A stretch of 64,000 nt of DNA from Hyaloperonospora brassicae (GCA_947650285.1 CANTFL010001387.1:1-64000); one strand, 5' to 3'; counted from the stretch's first letter, positions 42,658-55,275 are shown. The notes: generated by a model not told the origin, from the sequence alone. Program-made: numbers and translations.

Positions 42658-43460
42658 GAATGGTGCGACTCGTGCGTGTGGCGGCACTATCGTGAACGGG
42701 GTGACATTTGACGAGATGAAGACCGTGTATTGCGTGACATTTGATGACCGCATCAGACCGTTTGACTTACCCTTTCGTCGCACCTCGTTGTCCCAGCCGC
42801 CTATAGATACTACAGGAAGAGCTGCGTCTTGTACACTGTCACGTCTCTTCCTGTCGCACCGTTCAGCGAGGATTGAGCCTCACTTGTTCTTGGTGCACGG
42901 CCTGTTATGAGTGCCATCACAGGCCAAAACCAAATCCAGTGAATAGGCATTTAGCGTCCAATTTTATAGCTCCCGTAATTGTAAACCCTTCGCATCAAAA
43001 CGACATTCTTTGTTTGTCGGCATATTTGTCGGAATAAAAAAAGTGTCGGAATCTTCATGGTATCGAGACACATCGTTCAGGTGGGCAAACGGCAACTGCA
43101 ACAGCGTTCAAACGACGGATTCCGCTGGGCACGTCTTGTCACTCGCTTTCAGTCATCGACTCACTTGCCTCTTTTGAACCCGATTGACCTCGCGAATTTG
43201 ATATCGACGACAAAAGCGCTTTGCTTTCGCACCGCAATTTACAGTACGCCCTCCCAATGCTGTGTCCTTCTAACTCTAGGCATTTGCGACGCCCTCTAAC
43301 ACCGCACGTGCATTTCTAAAAGCGCAAACAATCCGAGCGCTTAGAAACGCCTGTTGCAATACAAAACGAAATCAAAAAAACGTAACCCGTTGCCACAGTC
43401 TTTCGCGCTGTTCCTCAGAGAGATCGAAGCCATTTCCGTGACCGCCAACGAGACACATCG
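42658..43460. other. Intergenic region before the kinase gene
   Basis: About 800 bp, no coding signal; AT-richer around 42940-43050. It presumably holds the ACOX 3' UTR and the kinase promoter. Confidence 0.5.
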
Positions 43461-45562
43461 ATGGCCGACAGTCGGCGCCTGGCGCTCGAGCGGTGGCGCG
43501 CGGACCGACGGCGTCAGAAAGAGGGGCAGTTGCTCGCGCCCGCCGCCGCTGCTGCTGCGGTCGCAGGCGCTGTGCGGCGCGTCGCCACGCACCGGTACGT
43601 CCCTCTGACCGATAGCATCTTTGGGTGCGTCTGATTCGCCATCTGAGTCTGCTCGTCTTTTTTCTGAGAACAGGTTCGCGCGAAGCGCTGCCCCACTGCG
43701 GACAGCCTCGGGAATGCGGGAGAGAGCGTCGACGACCGACCGACGAACGGCCGTCTCGCTGGCGCGCACGCGTGACGAGCGAGCGGAGCGGCGGTACGAG
43801 ACGCCGGCCAAAGCGACGAGCGACGCGGGCGCAGAGACGGACCGCACGACGTCGGCCGCGTCTGTCGACAGTGCCGACAGCGGTCGGTCGTCGTCGGTCG
43901 TTTTTTCGACCGTTGCCAAGCGACGGCGACGACGGAGTTACATCTCCCCGAGCGCTAATGCGCCGTCGTTGGCGGGTGGCGCTCAGCGCGTGCGGACGCC
44001 GACGAGGCCGATGGTGGACCATGGGAGCGACGACGACGACGACGGCGGGATGGACGGCGCCTCGTCTGAGGAACAGACGCGGGAAGTCGGGCTGGGACCG
44101 CGACGTGTGCATGTGCGGGCGCACCAGAGCACGAGGGACACTGGTGCGGAGCTTTTAGCAGTGGTCGATGATTCAGTGCTGGAAGAAGAAGAAGAAGAAG
44201 ATGATGATGGACATGCGACGTCGCGCGAGACGATGTCGCTGGGCAGTAGTGGCACGGCACTGTATTCGACTCGGGATGGTGGTGGAAAACAGGACGAGTT
44301 TAAACGAGATGCTGGTGTAGAAATGCAGCAGTTGTCGTCTGATCCCGCACTGCAAGTGAAGGAAGAACTACGGCACTCGCTCGTATTGGGAATGAAGGCT
44401 GCAATCGAGGACGACGATGGAGGTGCACGCACGAAAATGGAGAGCTCATGGTCCGAACAAAAGTTGTTCGATTCCGACCATGTTCCAATGGACTCGGCGC
44501 AAGTACATTTGGGGACCAGCATTGACTCGAAGGCCTACCGTCGAAGTTTATCCGGTCTTGCATCACTCGACGACTCGAAGCACGTGCGGCCACTTAGCGA
44601 TCGATTGGAAGGTAATCCGAAATGGGGTATGGACGATTTTATTGTGACAAGAAACCTGGGTCAAGGCAAGTTTGGGAATGTGTATTTGGCCAAGGAGAAG
44701 TGCTCGAACGCTACTGTCGCTCTCAAGGTAAGTTGTGCAAGAGTAGCTTCAGCAGCCTTTGCGAAATGACTGCTTGCTAATCTGCAGTGCTCACACAGGT
44801 TCTATTCAGGTCACAACTGACACGTGATGGAGGACCAAGTAATTTGAAGCGTGAGGTCGAGGTTCATGTGCGACTGTCCCACCCCAACATTTTGCGTATG
44901 TACGGATACTTCTACGACGATTCGTGCGTGTACATGTTGCTCGAGTATGCGCCTTACGGGGAACTTTACAAAGAGTTGGCGAAAGAAAAGTGTTTCGCGG
45001 ACGCTGTAGCTGCACATTATGTGGCTCAAGTGGTCGAAGCTTTGAAGTACTGCCACAGCTGCAACGTGATTCACCGGGATATCAAGGTAGCGTCATTTAC
45101 AACGTGCAGTTTCCTTTTCAACGCTCATTGTGTGTGTGCACGATCGTTTTGCAGCCGGAGAATCTACTGCTAGGATACAATAAGACCATCAAGCTTGCTG
45201 ATTTCGGGTGGTCAGTACATGCGCCCACACCATATAATCTCCGAAGGACATTCTGCGGGACTCCAGATTACCTAAGCCCGGAAATGGTGATGGGGGAGCC
45301 TTACGACTACCGGACCGACTTTTGGAGTCTCGGTGTGCTTACCTACGAGCTGCTGGTCGGTTCGACGCCGTTTTACTGCGTAAATCAAATGGAGATGTAT
45401 AAGCGAATTCAACTCGTCGATTATCATTTTCCGCCGAGCCCTCAGGTTTCCGATCGTGCCAAGAGCTTCATAGCAGGATTGCTCAAACGGAAGCCATGCG
45501 ACCGAATGCAATTGGACGATGCATCCAAGCATCTGTGGTTCCAGAGGCACCATTCGACGTAA
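43461..45562 (+). CDS. Aurora-like protein kinase with long N-terminal extension
   Basis: Four exons: 43461-43594, 43674-44727, 44799-45086, 45155-45562, giving 627 residues. The catalytic domain (about 362-620) has GQGKFGNVY, Lys396 in VALK, HRDIK (Asp490), PENLLL and DFGWSVHAP at 508-516. The DFGWSVH string and an activation loop RRTFCGTPDYLSPE identify the Aurora group; Thr524 corresponds to Aurora A Thr288. Auroras act at centrosomes or kinetochores in mitosis. The first 360 residues are low-complexity, with Ala-, Arg- and Ser-rich parts and an acidic EEEEEEDDD run, unusually long for the group. The ATG chosen opens exon 1; a frame-only reading would begin at a TTG in intron 1. Confidence 0.9.
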
Positions 45563-46051
45563 GATCAATACAACTCGATACGAAGCAGTATGGCTTTAGC
45601 CATCCCAATGCAATCACGCTGAGTGGTATTTGCCGTTCATACGAACGACCAGCGCATGAAGTCGCAGCAACGGAACAACGCACGGACGCAACTGTCGTTT
45701 AGACACGCTCATGGACTCACATGACAGCATGACTTACGTTTGCAAGAACGTCCATGATCTGATCGACAGGCAGATAGGAGGAAGCACACCGGAGGTCTGC
45801 CATCGAGCATCCGGCATTTTTTTCGTCTCCAGGTGCTGGTGAACGATTGCTGCAGGGCATGATGACACCACGATGGATGCGTCCACATCCAGAAAGTCAG
45901 CACAACTTGCAATCCACTCGTCCCGCTGCTATTGACAAAGTCGTGGCTACCAGCAACAGTCTGCGCGACGATACTTTTGGCAAACCAAACGTTTGCATGG
46001 GTCTCTCTCGACGCGAACTCCCTGTTTTCAGCTTTATGGTCATTCAATTTA
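45563..46051. other. Convergent intergenic region
   Basis: Between the stops of the kinase (+) and the HEAT protein (-). It holds both 3' UTRs. No feature seen. Confidence 0.5.
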
Positions 46052-49000
46052 TTAGTTTAGCACGGCCTCCAGTAGCGACTGTGTTGCTTCAGCAGCCTCG
46101 CGTACGTCCGGATCAGGCTCTGTTTCAGCAATAGCCAGAGGACGCACAATCTCTAGAGCACCTTCTGTTGTGCTTGGGTCGTTCAGTCTTGGCACAATGA
46201 GTCCAAGAGTTCGCAGTGCGCGGAACCGGACGTTCGCTGTCTTGGACGTGCACTGCTCCACCACATTCGCGATCACGGTGCTTAATTTATCCATCTGCTG
46301 TAGCTCTCTTGCAAGAAGCTCGACCGCCATCAAACCGGTGAGCCGTCCATGGAACGTCGACCGGAGGCACGCTGACACGCGCGGTACGCACCGTTCCGCC
46401 ACCCACTCACTACCCAATGACTTCCCCAACGAAGGAAGTTTCTCGCACACCACTGCGCGCACTTCATACACCGCATCGCCCAGTAACTCCAAGCATGCGT
46501 CAGCAAAGACACCAGGTAGCGCTGCGCCATCATAACGCTCGGCCCACGCGGCCACACAATGGACAAACTTGAGACGCACTCGCCATTGTACTGAGGTACG
46601 CAGGGCCTGTATAGCCGGAAGAATCATAGCCATGACGCTTTCTGACGAGCAGTCGCAGTAGCGCGCCATCTCCTCCAGCAGCGATGCACGCACCATAGCA
46701 TCTTGGCTTTCATCCAAGAACTGAGTGAAGAACGGGAACAGCTCGTCATAGTGACTGCTATCAATGTACTGCAACGAACGGCCTATAGACTGAGCCAGTG
46801 CCAGGCGTACAGCCACGGACACGTCGGTCGCAAGAGTGTACGTAGCAGGCAAAACACTGCGCACAAACTTGACTTGAGCAGCAGCCAGGAATGTAGGGTC
46901 CACGTCCGAAGTCGTGTCATCTGACTTGCTCTGTTCATCCATGTCTTTTGCCTGTGATGCACGTGTTTGCTCCAACGCAGTGTCGCGCAGCGCCTCCCCA
47001 AGGAAGAAAACACCTTCAGCGCAGGCAAGGCGAACTTCGACAGTAGGATCGCTTACAATCGACACGAAATGGTCGACAAAAACGTCAGAATACTCCAAGC
47101 CAAACGCTCTGCAGAACGCAGGCAATGTCCGCGCTGTCTCCAGCCGTACCTGCCAAGACGAGTCTGATGTATATGTGTTCACCATCGGCACCATTTCACA
47201 ATACAAAAGGCGTAGTGTCTGTTCGCCGTCTTCGTGTGGCTCACTCTTGTCTTCGTGCAGCAAACGGCGCAAGATGACAGCCAGCGTGATGCAGCTTTTC
47301 ACGGCAAATATACGAACAATGTCATGGCTATCTGCCGTAGACTTTTCCAGTAATTGGACCGTCCAGCTAGCCACAGAAGAACCACCCGCAGTCGCCAGGT
47401 CACCAATTACTGACGTTACAGCGCGACGAACTAACGGATTGTCGTCATTGCACATCCGATCAAGCATGCCGCGAAGCTGAACGCGTACGTCTCCCCGTAC
47501 ATGCGGATAGACCATAGAGAGGAGGGCCACAGGTACGATGCGTGCTGTTGGGCTCGAACTGATGCTGAGTCGAGCGAACATCGGTACCAGCACCTTGTCG
47601 ACGTCGGCGTCCGTCAACGACAAGATCAACGTCTTCAATGCATTCACCATGACGTCCCATGTAGCGTGATTCTCAATAATTGATAAGCTCTCGAGTACGT
47701 GCAGCACCACTGCAAGTAGCAGCTCGTGACGATGACGTTTGCAAACTCCGCCATCATCAGCTGACTGCGGTTCCTTCGCATCCGCAAACTGCTGCATTCG
47801 TGCCGTGCGTACCGCCAGCCAGCCAAGGAACTGGATGGTCCGGATAACGGTGCTTTCACCCTTATCCTCATAATCATGGATAGACGCAAATAGGTTCAGC
47901 AGAAACCGGCGTTCGGCACACATCTCGCCGGAACGCTCCTCTGCCATCGTGTCAATGTCTTCCACAAGTGCAACGTCCCAAGTCTCATTTGCCGGCAGAA
48001 GCAATCGATCAAGCGGATTCGGGTACTGTGGATCCATTGTCGGGGGATGATATTCCTCCGCGCTAAGGTACTGGAACAAAGCTTTCGTTACAAGCTTGGG
48101 AAAAGTCAACACTCCCTGGTGAATCTTGATCTGGAATACACGAAACGACATTCGGTCCTGCTCAGGAATCGGACGCTCCGTTTTCTGTTGACGAATGTTC
48201 ATGGATAGCTGTCTTCGGAGAGCTTTGTAGTCGTCTGGCGGAACAATCACAAGCTGCAAGTGCAGTGGACGCGTGGCGGTCTCAATCAAACGAAGCGTCT
48301 CTTTGTGAGTCAAATGCGTGACTCGCTGACCATTCAGACCGACGAGCCAGCTAGAGCGTTTGACATTCGCGCGCTCCGCAGCACCGCCAGATTTGATGTC
48401 CACAACAATTGTTCGCTCCAAAATGTTCTCGACCGTGAGTCCGAGTGATCCTGCTGGAATGGATGCAGCATAGGACTCGCTGGCCCCCATGGTCGTCGCC
48501 GCCGGATTTTCCGGGTCCCAGTCCGAGCCAACAATTCCACGGAAATCGCTGACGATGCGGTCTTCCATCAAATAAAGGTTCACTGCGTGGTCCAAGTTGA
48601 ACTCCGAATTCAACAACAGGTCCACCAAAGCCTTGTACTCCAAAGGTGAAGGCCCCGCAACGGCATCCTGTATGGTCTCCACGGCCCGGCATAGCATCTG
48701 CAGGCCGTATTTTGGCTCGACAGTACCATTTGTGGCCACATCATTATTCACCTGCGCCATTATTACATCCCCATCACTGTCTCGCTGCGGTGAGTTATCA
48801 CTAGAAAATCCCGGTTTAGAACATGGTACACCGTTGGGCTTCGGAACAGCCTGCTGAGATATATGAGTATCTGAAGCACGGCGAAAGCGAAGCGTAGAAG
48901 GAGCAAGCACGCGCTAAAGAAGAAACAAACAACAGAGCCAGTCAGTACAAGAGCAACACAGGAAAATAGCAGCAGCGGTGGCAGCCTACCTCGTTGGACA

Positions 49001-49994
49001 AGTGATGAACAACAGCAGCGCAATTCCCCTCGTTCAGCACTGTGTCCCGGAACGCCAGTAGTACGTCAGATTTCTGAATACCAGCTAGTGCTGCAGGTCC
49101 GCCAGGCTGCACTTGCTGCACCACTGCGCGGCCAAATACGCTGCCGATCTGCCAGCACAAGTCACTGCTGAACATGATCGCTTCGTATGTCCCAGGTCCA
49201 TAAATCGACTCTTCTTCGGACATTGCAACAGGCAGCTTTGCCTCTTCCATAGCCGGTCGGTCCTTCGAAGCTGGCGGCGACAGTGGCGTCAACTGTCGCG
49301 ATTCGATCGGTGTCAACGTTGAAGGGGTCTGTGGCAATGCTGCTGACGATTGGCACGGCGTCTGACAAGACTTTGACGTACTTGCCGTTGGCGTGACAAT
49401 CCTCAAAGCAGCTGACGGTGCCAACGAGAAGTCCGTCCGGGTCTCCGTTGCACGACTCGTCGACACCAACGGCGTCTTGGCAGTAGCAGTTGCAGTGGCA
49501 ACCGCCCCACGACTAACGTCACCCTCGTCGTCGCTTTCTTCGTCAAACTCAGTCTCTGCTTCGTTCTCGGCAAAATAAATCTCCACAGCCTGCTGCAGGT
49601 TGTTCTTCGTGCGGCCCAGCAGCGACAGAATAACGTCTCGCTTGACTTCTCCGCCCAATAGACCGTTGAGCTCTTCGGCTTTCGATGACCACTTTGTACC
49701 CGCCGCACGGGCGTCACTACCCCCACTTGCCACCGCTCTTTGCCGCGCCTCGGTCCTTGATGGTCTCCCCTGATCGCTCTTTGCACCGCTAACGTCGTCT
49801 TCGTCCGCACCTTCCACGTCATTGACCCCCACCGTCGCGCCCTCCACTGCCTCCAACTGGAAAAAGAGGTCCACGGCCTTGTTCGGGTCGTTGCCCGCCT
49901 GCTTCAACAGCGCGAGAATGCGCGTGCGCGAGACGTCAGTGGGTCCAATGATCGCGCGGATCGCGTCCACGAGCGCGTCCTGCTTGGTCTCCAT
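46052..49994 (-). CDS. UBA-like/PDZ/HEAT-repeat scaffold protein (PP2A-A-like)
   Basis: Two exons, 49994-48990 and 48913-46052, give 1288 residues. The 76-bp intron splits the first PDZ domain, and joining is in phase. Order: UBA-like helices at about 5-50 (NKAVDLFFQ) and 112-148 (LQQAVEIYF), PDZ at about 265-350, a third UBA-like segment at about 425-455 (LDHAVNLYL), a second PDZ at about 490-560, then HEAT repeats from about 700 to the end. The HEAT part resembles the PR65 scaffold of protein phosphatase 2A (VRLKFVHCVAAWAERYD, YEVRAVVCEKLPSLGK), and also PPP4R1-type proteins. It may bring a phosphatase to ubiquitin- or PDZ-ligand partners; this role is inferred. The combination is unusual. 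Confidence 0.85.
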
Positions 49995-52803
49995 GCTGTG
50001 TCGTCGTCCGTCGATCTACTGGCGCTGGGCGTGAACAAGCAGACACAACAGCAGCAGCAGCAGCAGCAGTAGAAGTAGTAGTGGCACCAGCAGTAGCGGT
50101 AGCTGTCGAAAGCCGTTTTACGTCCGATCCCGAGGGCACTCGCGCGCGCTCTTTTACGCGTGCAGGGGGCGGCGAGAGAGAGAGAGAGAGAGCGAGAGAG
50201 GAGGAGGAGGAGGAGGAGGAGGAGGCAGCCCACCGTTGTGCTGTCCAAACGTATGGAGATCTAGTGGCGACGCTGGCGCTTTCGAGCGCGGTGAGTGGCT
50301 GAAAATGAACAAGCAGAAGGCGAAGAAGAGACACGAGACAAAAGCGAGGAGGACGCGAGACGAAATGCTGAAACTCCGTTACACACAAGTAACGGCAAGG
50401 GCCATGCAGTTGTATTTCGAATTCGTATTCAGCGAGGCAGCGGGCGGGTATTTTCGTTGGTGCGGTTTTTTTTATCGAGGAGAGGGCCAGTGATGTCGCG
50501 AGTGTCAAAACATGATACAGAGACAGCGGGTGCGGCTGCTTTTTTTGCACGCACGGGATAGTGCATGTCGAGAAAAAAAACAAACTGCTTGAGAAAAAAC
50601 TCGTCGTCGAAACGTAGCACTCGACGGCGTTGGAGTGTGGACTTACTTGTACGTAATTCTGACCGAGGGATGCAACGTGACGCACTGAAGCGGACCGTCA
50701 GGCAGAGAGAAACCTGTGTCGCTATTCTCGACTTGAACTCGCATACTGAGCTATCGAGCAGTGTAGTTGTTGTCGGTGCTAGCGAGGCTTCTCTTTGACA
50801 CTCTGTTACTGCTCGTCGCTTTGCTGAACCGAGTTCGATTTGCTGTAAAGACGGATGTGATGAATGAAGGTGACGAAATCGACACCGATGATCGCACGCG
50901 TTCACAATGAGACGGGCATGCTCTTTCCAGTAGTACGCTTCTACCTCGTCTAGTGATCGGCATAGTCTTTTACCATTTGAATCTGGTTTTGTTGCAAGCC
51001 GCCTTTGTCAAATGACAGCAAGTACGCAGCGATTGCATTCTCTTTTTCGTCTTCAGCACGCAAAGCGTATTGCTACGTTAATATATGTATACATTCTGCA
51101 GCAACACAGTGCATGTGTCCGTGACCACCGCAAGAGTCCGAAGTGTTCAAGAGTCGTTTTCTTGCGAAACAACTGAGCATGCTGCCCCACCAAACTTGTC
51201 GGTAAGTATCGATCGTTTGACTGCATAGCTTCGGAGAGCTCGAAGAATACTTTTGTACGTCGAGCAATTCTGACCGAATAATACGGTCTGGGAATGGTGC
51301 AGCGATAGCCCCGCAGCCTTTCCAAAGCCGCTTTGTTGTCAGCACGACAAACCTGTGTCAATCGTAGTTGACAGTACATGGTCGTCGATCGAAGCGGTCC
51401 AGTTCTGGAGGGCTGCTCATTGGCCGCATGAACTTCCGATTGTCCCGTAATGCATACCGCAGAACGCGATGACGACTGCTAGCCTCATTCACGCACTTTT
51501 GACTTGTCTTGTATTTGGTGTGATAGTTGTGCTTGACCATGTTAGACGACGTGTTTCGCATCATGATGGAATCGACGTGATGTAGCGTATGTCACCGGAT
51601 GCAAGTTTCTTCACGTATCAGAGGGTCAGTCTTATGCTGATGTATACTATGCACATGCGTATTCACACTGGCGCCCGGTCTGAGTAGCATACAGGTGCAG
51701 TTGTAGCGGCCTCGAACTCATTACATACAATTTGACTGTGACCGGCAAGAGAGCTTCGGTCAATAGGTGTAGAAAGTAGGAAATGATTGACAACAAGAGT
51801 GGAAACATCCTCAAGAGAGCTGTACTGCATACCATTCTAGCATTCAAATTCCACGTGACATTACAAAATCTTAAATAGGATCTAAATGCTGAAATGGACG
51901 CAAGTGGTAACAAGAGAGCAGTGCAATCGATCAAGCAATTGACATCAAGAGGAGCTCGAGCGCATTGCTGTACGCCAGGGAAACATGCGAATCCACCTAG
52001 CAATCGGAGTGTCAAGTAAATGACTGACAAGGGTGTGACAATACACATCACAACTGAAGCTTTTTTGGCTCTATTACTGCGGAAGGCTATTATGACGACC
52101 CATGCATGTGGCACGCACGGGTTGTCGACACGATACGAACGAAGCTCTTTATCAACGATGCGGATCAGAAGCATTGGAGTCGGACGCTGATGATAAAGAT
52201 GTACCCAGAGGTGAAATTGAGCTTGCCAACGCTCTTGTTGAAACCGAAGTTGTGGATATGAGCGAGCTGGCAGTAGATCGGCATTACCGGGTTGTTCAAC
52301 ATCGCACCTGCATGCTGCGGTTCGTCACACAATAAAGTAAATTGATACTGTCGTGACATCTGCTTGTCATTTCTTCAGAAATGTGTTGTGTAGAAACCAC
52401 CTTGTTCGCATACCCTTACATACTCGAATTCTTGCTTGACCAGTACAACTGGCATCACGAGTGCAATTCTGCCATCACGGATGAGCATCGGAACGACACG
52501 TGAGCCGCGATACCGACCAATATGATATCAATGTTCTTGTGCGCTTTCGTGGTCGAATGGTAGTTGTGCTTACACGGTCAAAGCAACCAGCCGTCGGTTT
52601 GAGATATCCAAGTTTTCACGGGTCTTTTGTTCTCACTATTGACCTGTAGCATCAACGTTACACGGCATGAAAGTCAGAGATGTATCGGCTGACGACGAGA
52701 AAGCAAGACTTGTACGCAAAGTTGAGATGAGATCACCGTAGCAATGGATTCAGACCATATTCCTGTACCCGGGTGTATCCTGTTCGTCCTCATGTCTCTT
52801 CAC
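49995..52803. other. Upstream region of the HEAT gene and gene-poor stretch
   Basis: Starts with simple repeats in what should be the HEAT gene leader. The rest holds only short or mutually overlapping frames. A plus frame at 52102-52335 (acidic, LANALVETEVVDMSEL) could be an upstream exon of the gene ending at 53238, but no donor links them convincingly. Confidence 0.35.
50049..50226. repeat. Simple-sequence cluster: (CAG)7, (GA)n, (GAG)n
   Basis: (CAG)7 at 50049-50069, a GA run at about 50173-50191 and a GAG run at about 50199-50226. All lie within 230 bp upstream of the HEAT gene start. On that gene's strand they read CTG and (C/T)-rich, typical of a pyrimidine-rich leader or promoter. 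Confidence 0.9.
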
Positions 52804-53238
52804 TGCGCAGCAGGTGAAAGCTCTCTTACCTCGAGATATACCGCTGCACGACTAGGAAAAGCTATCATTTCATCAGCGTTACATACATCTTCATCCTTAC
52901 CGAATCATGCACTCGGCCGCAAAGTGAGAAGGTAAGTATGAAAAGGCTTCGATTGTAATGCCAACTGATCAAGCCCTCCTTGTATTAGACCCCCATCCGA
53001 ATTTAATGACTATCAAGAGGGCTCTGAATTGCAAAATATAGGTCCTGGATTGGGTGAAATCCGTGCGACTGTCGACTCCCAGCGCTCAGATTGTGCGCTC
53101 GAGAACTGCGACAAAACTCATCGCCAGTCTTCCGTGCCAAAGGAAAGTCAGCAAGTACTGATCAGTACCGGTATGAAACCCCGCGCACTCAACGCCCGTG
53201 ATTGGTCTTTAGCTCGATGGCTCAATCGGTTTTTGTGA
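52804..53238 (+). CDS. Partial gene: two terminal exons of an unrecognised protein
   Basis: An open segment (about 52811-52931, preceded by a CAG acceptor) ends at a strong GTAAGT donor. A 57-bp intron ends TATTAG at 52988, and the second exon (52989-53238) continues in phase to TGA. The joined end reads ... EFNDYQEGSELQNIGPGLGE and finishes with WSLARWLNRFL. The 5' part is not resolved; an ATG in frame at 52744 is possible. No family recognised. The stop lies 133 bp before the UBA2 start. Confidence 0.45.
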
Positions 53239-53370
53239 GCCAAAAAAAATCACATGGGCTTGCGTCTCGCTATTTCAGATTATCCGGATTCTTGACGACG
53301 ATTATGGTGCGTGGGGGTGCAGCAGACGCCCGGCGGCTGTCACTGTGTTGTAGCGATCGTTTCTGACGTC

Positions 53371-55275
53371 ATGTGTTCACCTGTCCAAAAGCAAGAGGGT
53401 CTTCGCAGCAAGGTACAGCGTGCCAAGGTGCTGGTTGTGGGCGCTGGAGGCATTGGCTGTGAGCTGCTTAAGAACTTGGTACTGAGTGGCTTCGTGGACA
53501 TCCACCTCATTGACTTGGACACGATCGACGTGTCGAATCTGAACCGCCAGTTCCTCTTTCGCTCGCACCACGTGGGCCAGTCCAAGGCACTCGTGGCCAA
53601 AGAGATCGCCATGCGCTTCAACCCGAGAGCTACTGTCGTTGCGCATCATGGCAACGTCAAGAGCAGCGAGTTCGGCGTCGAGTACTTTCGGCAATTTACT
53701 TTGGTGTTCAACGCGCTGGACAATGTGGACGCCCGGAAGCACGTGAACCGTCTGTGTTTGGCTACGGACAGGCCGCTTATTGAGAGCGGCACGACGGGCT
53801 ACTTGGGCCAGGTGTCGGTCATCAAAAAGGGCGAGACGGAGTGCTACGAGTGCACGCCCAAGGTCTCGCAGAAGCAGTACCCAATCTGCACGATTCGTAG
53901 TACGCCGGAGAAGATGGTGCACTGTATCGTGTGGGCCAAGGAATGCTACAAGCTGCTTTTTGGCAAGATGGAGGATTCCATGCTGTGGGAAGATCCGACG
54001 AACGACGACAAGTCGGCCTTCATGGATCTCGTCACGCGCGCGCCAGACATGAATGTCGAAGATGCAGCGACGCTGCAAGCGTATGCCTGCAATGTCTTTC
54101 GCGGCCTCTTTGACTTTGAGATCAAGAAGAGGCTCGAGATGAGGACGTACAAGACTGCTGCCAAACGTCCATGCCCACTAGTGCTGGAGGACATTGTTGG
54201 TACAGATATCGTGCAGGCAATCAACTTGAACGAGACGGCAGCTACCAAACAGGCAGGTGGCGGAAAAGTCTGGAGTGACCGCGACGTGTGGAGCGTCTCA
54301 GAGTGCGTGACACGCTTTGTTTCGTGCATCACGCGTATTCTGGGCAGCGAGCAGTCTCGTGCTCTCCTGGGCAGTTACGAGTTCGACAAGGACGACGCTA
54401 CTGCAATGGAGTTTGTTACTGCAGCTGCTAACCTCCGCGCGTCCGTATTCTCGATTGAAATGGAGTCGCTCTACAGTTGCAAAGGCATCGCCGGTAACAT
54501 TATTCCGGCCATTGCTACTACAAACGCCATCGTAGCTGGTTTCCAGGTGCTTGAAGCTTACCATATCTTGCAGGGAGAAAAACCAGTGGGAGAAGCGTGC
54601 AAATATACGCACTGCAACCGGTCGTGGAACGCTAGCGGTGTGTTGATCCAGCCCAGTGCGCTTGAAAAGCCCAACCCACAATGCTACGTGTGCTCGAAAC
54701 GCACGGTAGAGCTGGCTGTAGACACGACGCGCATGCTGCTGTGCGACTTGGTCGACCAAGTGCTGAAGAAGAAGCTGGGCATGAACGAGCCCACGATCTC
54801 GATTGGTGCGAACACGATCTACGAGGAAGGTGAGGACGCCGAGGCAAGTTTGGCTGTCAACTTGGAGAAGAAGCTTGTGGATCTACCTGGCAACGGTATT
54901 CACCACGAGACCACCGTGTCCGTCGAGGATTTCTCCCAAGACTTTCGCTGCAATATCCGTGTGCTGCATTGCGCCCAAGACGAGTTCGGCGAGGACGCAG
55001 CAGATTTGTTTGCGCTCGGTGGCGACATTGCCAAGTTGGCAGCGGATTTACAGGCAGAGGAGGCCAAGCAAGAGACGCTCAAGTCGGCAGCTGGTTCCAC
55101 TCAAGGCAAAGCAGACGGCGATGATGACGACGATGACGATGACGAGTTTATCGAGATGGTGGATCCAGCCACTGCTATGGCATCGAAGCGTGATAGGGCG
55201 TACAATGACTTGGCACCAGGTGGTCCGACGCCTTGTGGCAAGAAGGCCAAGTCGGACGATACGCACGAGCTGTAG
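53371..55275 (+). CDS. UBA2: SUMO-activating enzyme subunit 2
   Basis: 634 residues (human 640), no intron needed. It activates SUMO with ATP and carries it as a thioester, working as a heterodimer with SAE1/AOS1 in the nucleus. The nucleotide-binding loop is GAGGIGC, followed by DLDTIDVSNLNRQFLFR. Catalytic Cys173 lies in YPICTIR, and zinc ligands are at Cys158/Cys161 (CYEC) and Cys438/Cys441 (CYVC). A ubiquitin-fold domain follows, then an acidic DDDDDDDEFIEMVDP and a basic nuclear-signal-like tail. I chose ATG 53371 because it places Cys158, Cys161 and Cys173 at the same numbers as in the human protein. The frame is open upstream only to a GTG. Confidence 0.95.
   Translation: MCSPVQKQEGLRSKVQRAKVLVVGAGGIGCELLKNLVLSGFVDIHLIDLDTIDVSNLNRQFLFRSHHVGQSKALVAKEIAMRFNPRATVVAHHGNVKSSEFGVEYFRQFTLVFNALDNVDARKHVNRLCLATDRPLIESGTTGYLGQVSVIKKGETECYECTPKVSQKQYPICTIRSTPEKMVHCIVWAKECYKLLFGKMEDSMLWEDPTNDDKSAFMDLVTRAPDMNVEDAATLQAYACNVFRGLFDFEIKKRLEMRTYKTAAKRPCPLVLEDIVGTDIVQAINLNETAATKQAGGGKVWSDRDVWSVSECVTRFVSCITRILGSEQSRALLGSYEFDKDDATAMEFVTAAANLRASVFSIEMESLYSCKGIAGNIIPAIATTNAIVAGFQVLEAYHILQGEKPVGEACKYTHCNRSWNASGVLIQPSALEKPNPQCYVCSKRTVELAVDTTRMLLCDLVDQVLKKKLGMNEPTISIGANTIYEEGEDAEASLAVNLEKKLVDLPGNGIHHETTVSVEDFSQDFRCNIRVLHCAQDEFGEDAADLFALGGDIAKLAADLQAEEAKQETLKSAAGSTQGKADGDDDDDDDDEFIEMVDPATAMASKRDRAYNDLAPGGPTPCGKKAKSDDTHEL

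Noticed and set aside
43372..44124. 250-codon minus frame and other long frames opposite the kinase N-terminus
   Set aside because: Shadow of GC-rich, low-complexity coding sequence on the plus strand.
49936..50685. 249-codon minus frame overlapping the HEAT gene start
   Set aside because: Made largely of simple repeats and poly-Ser/Ala; its overlap with exon 1 is in another frame.
51647..52174. 175-codon minus frame with hydrophobic stretches
   Set aside because: No family motif, weak start context, and it partly opposes a plausible plus-strand exon.
53311..53370. GTG-initiated extension of UBA2
   Set aside because: ATG 53371 puts three functional Cys at exactly the human positions; the extension has no similarity.
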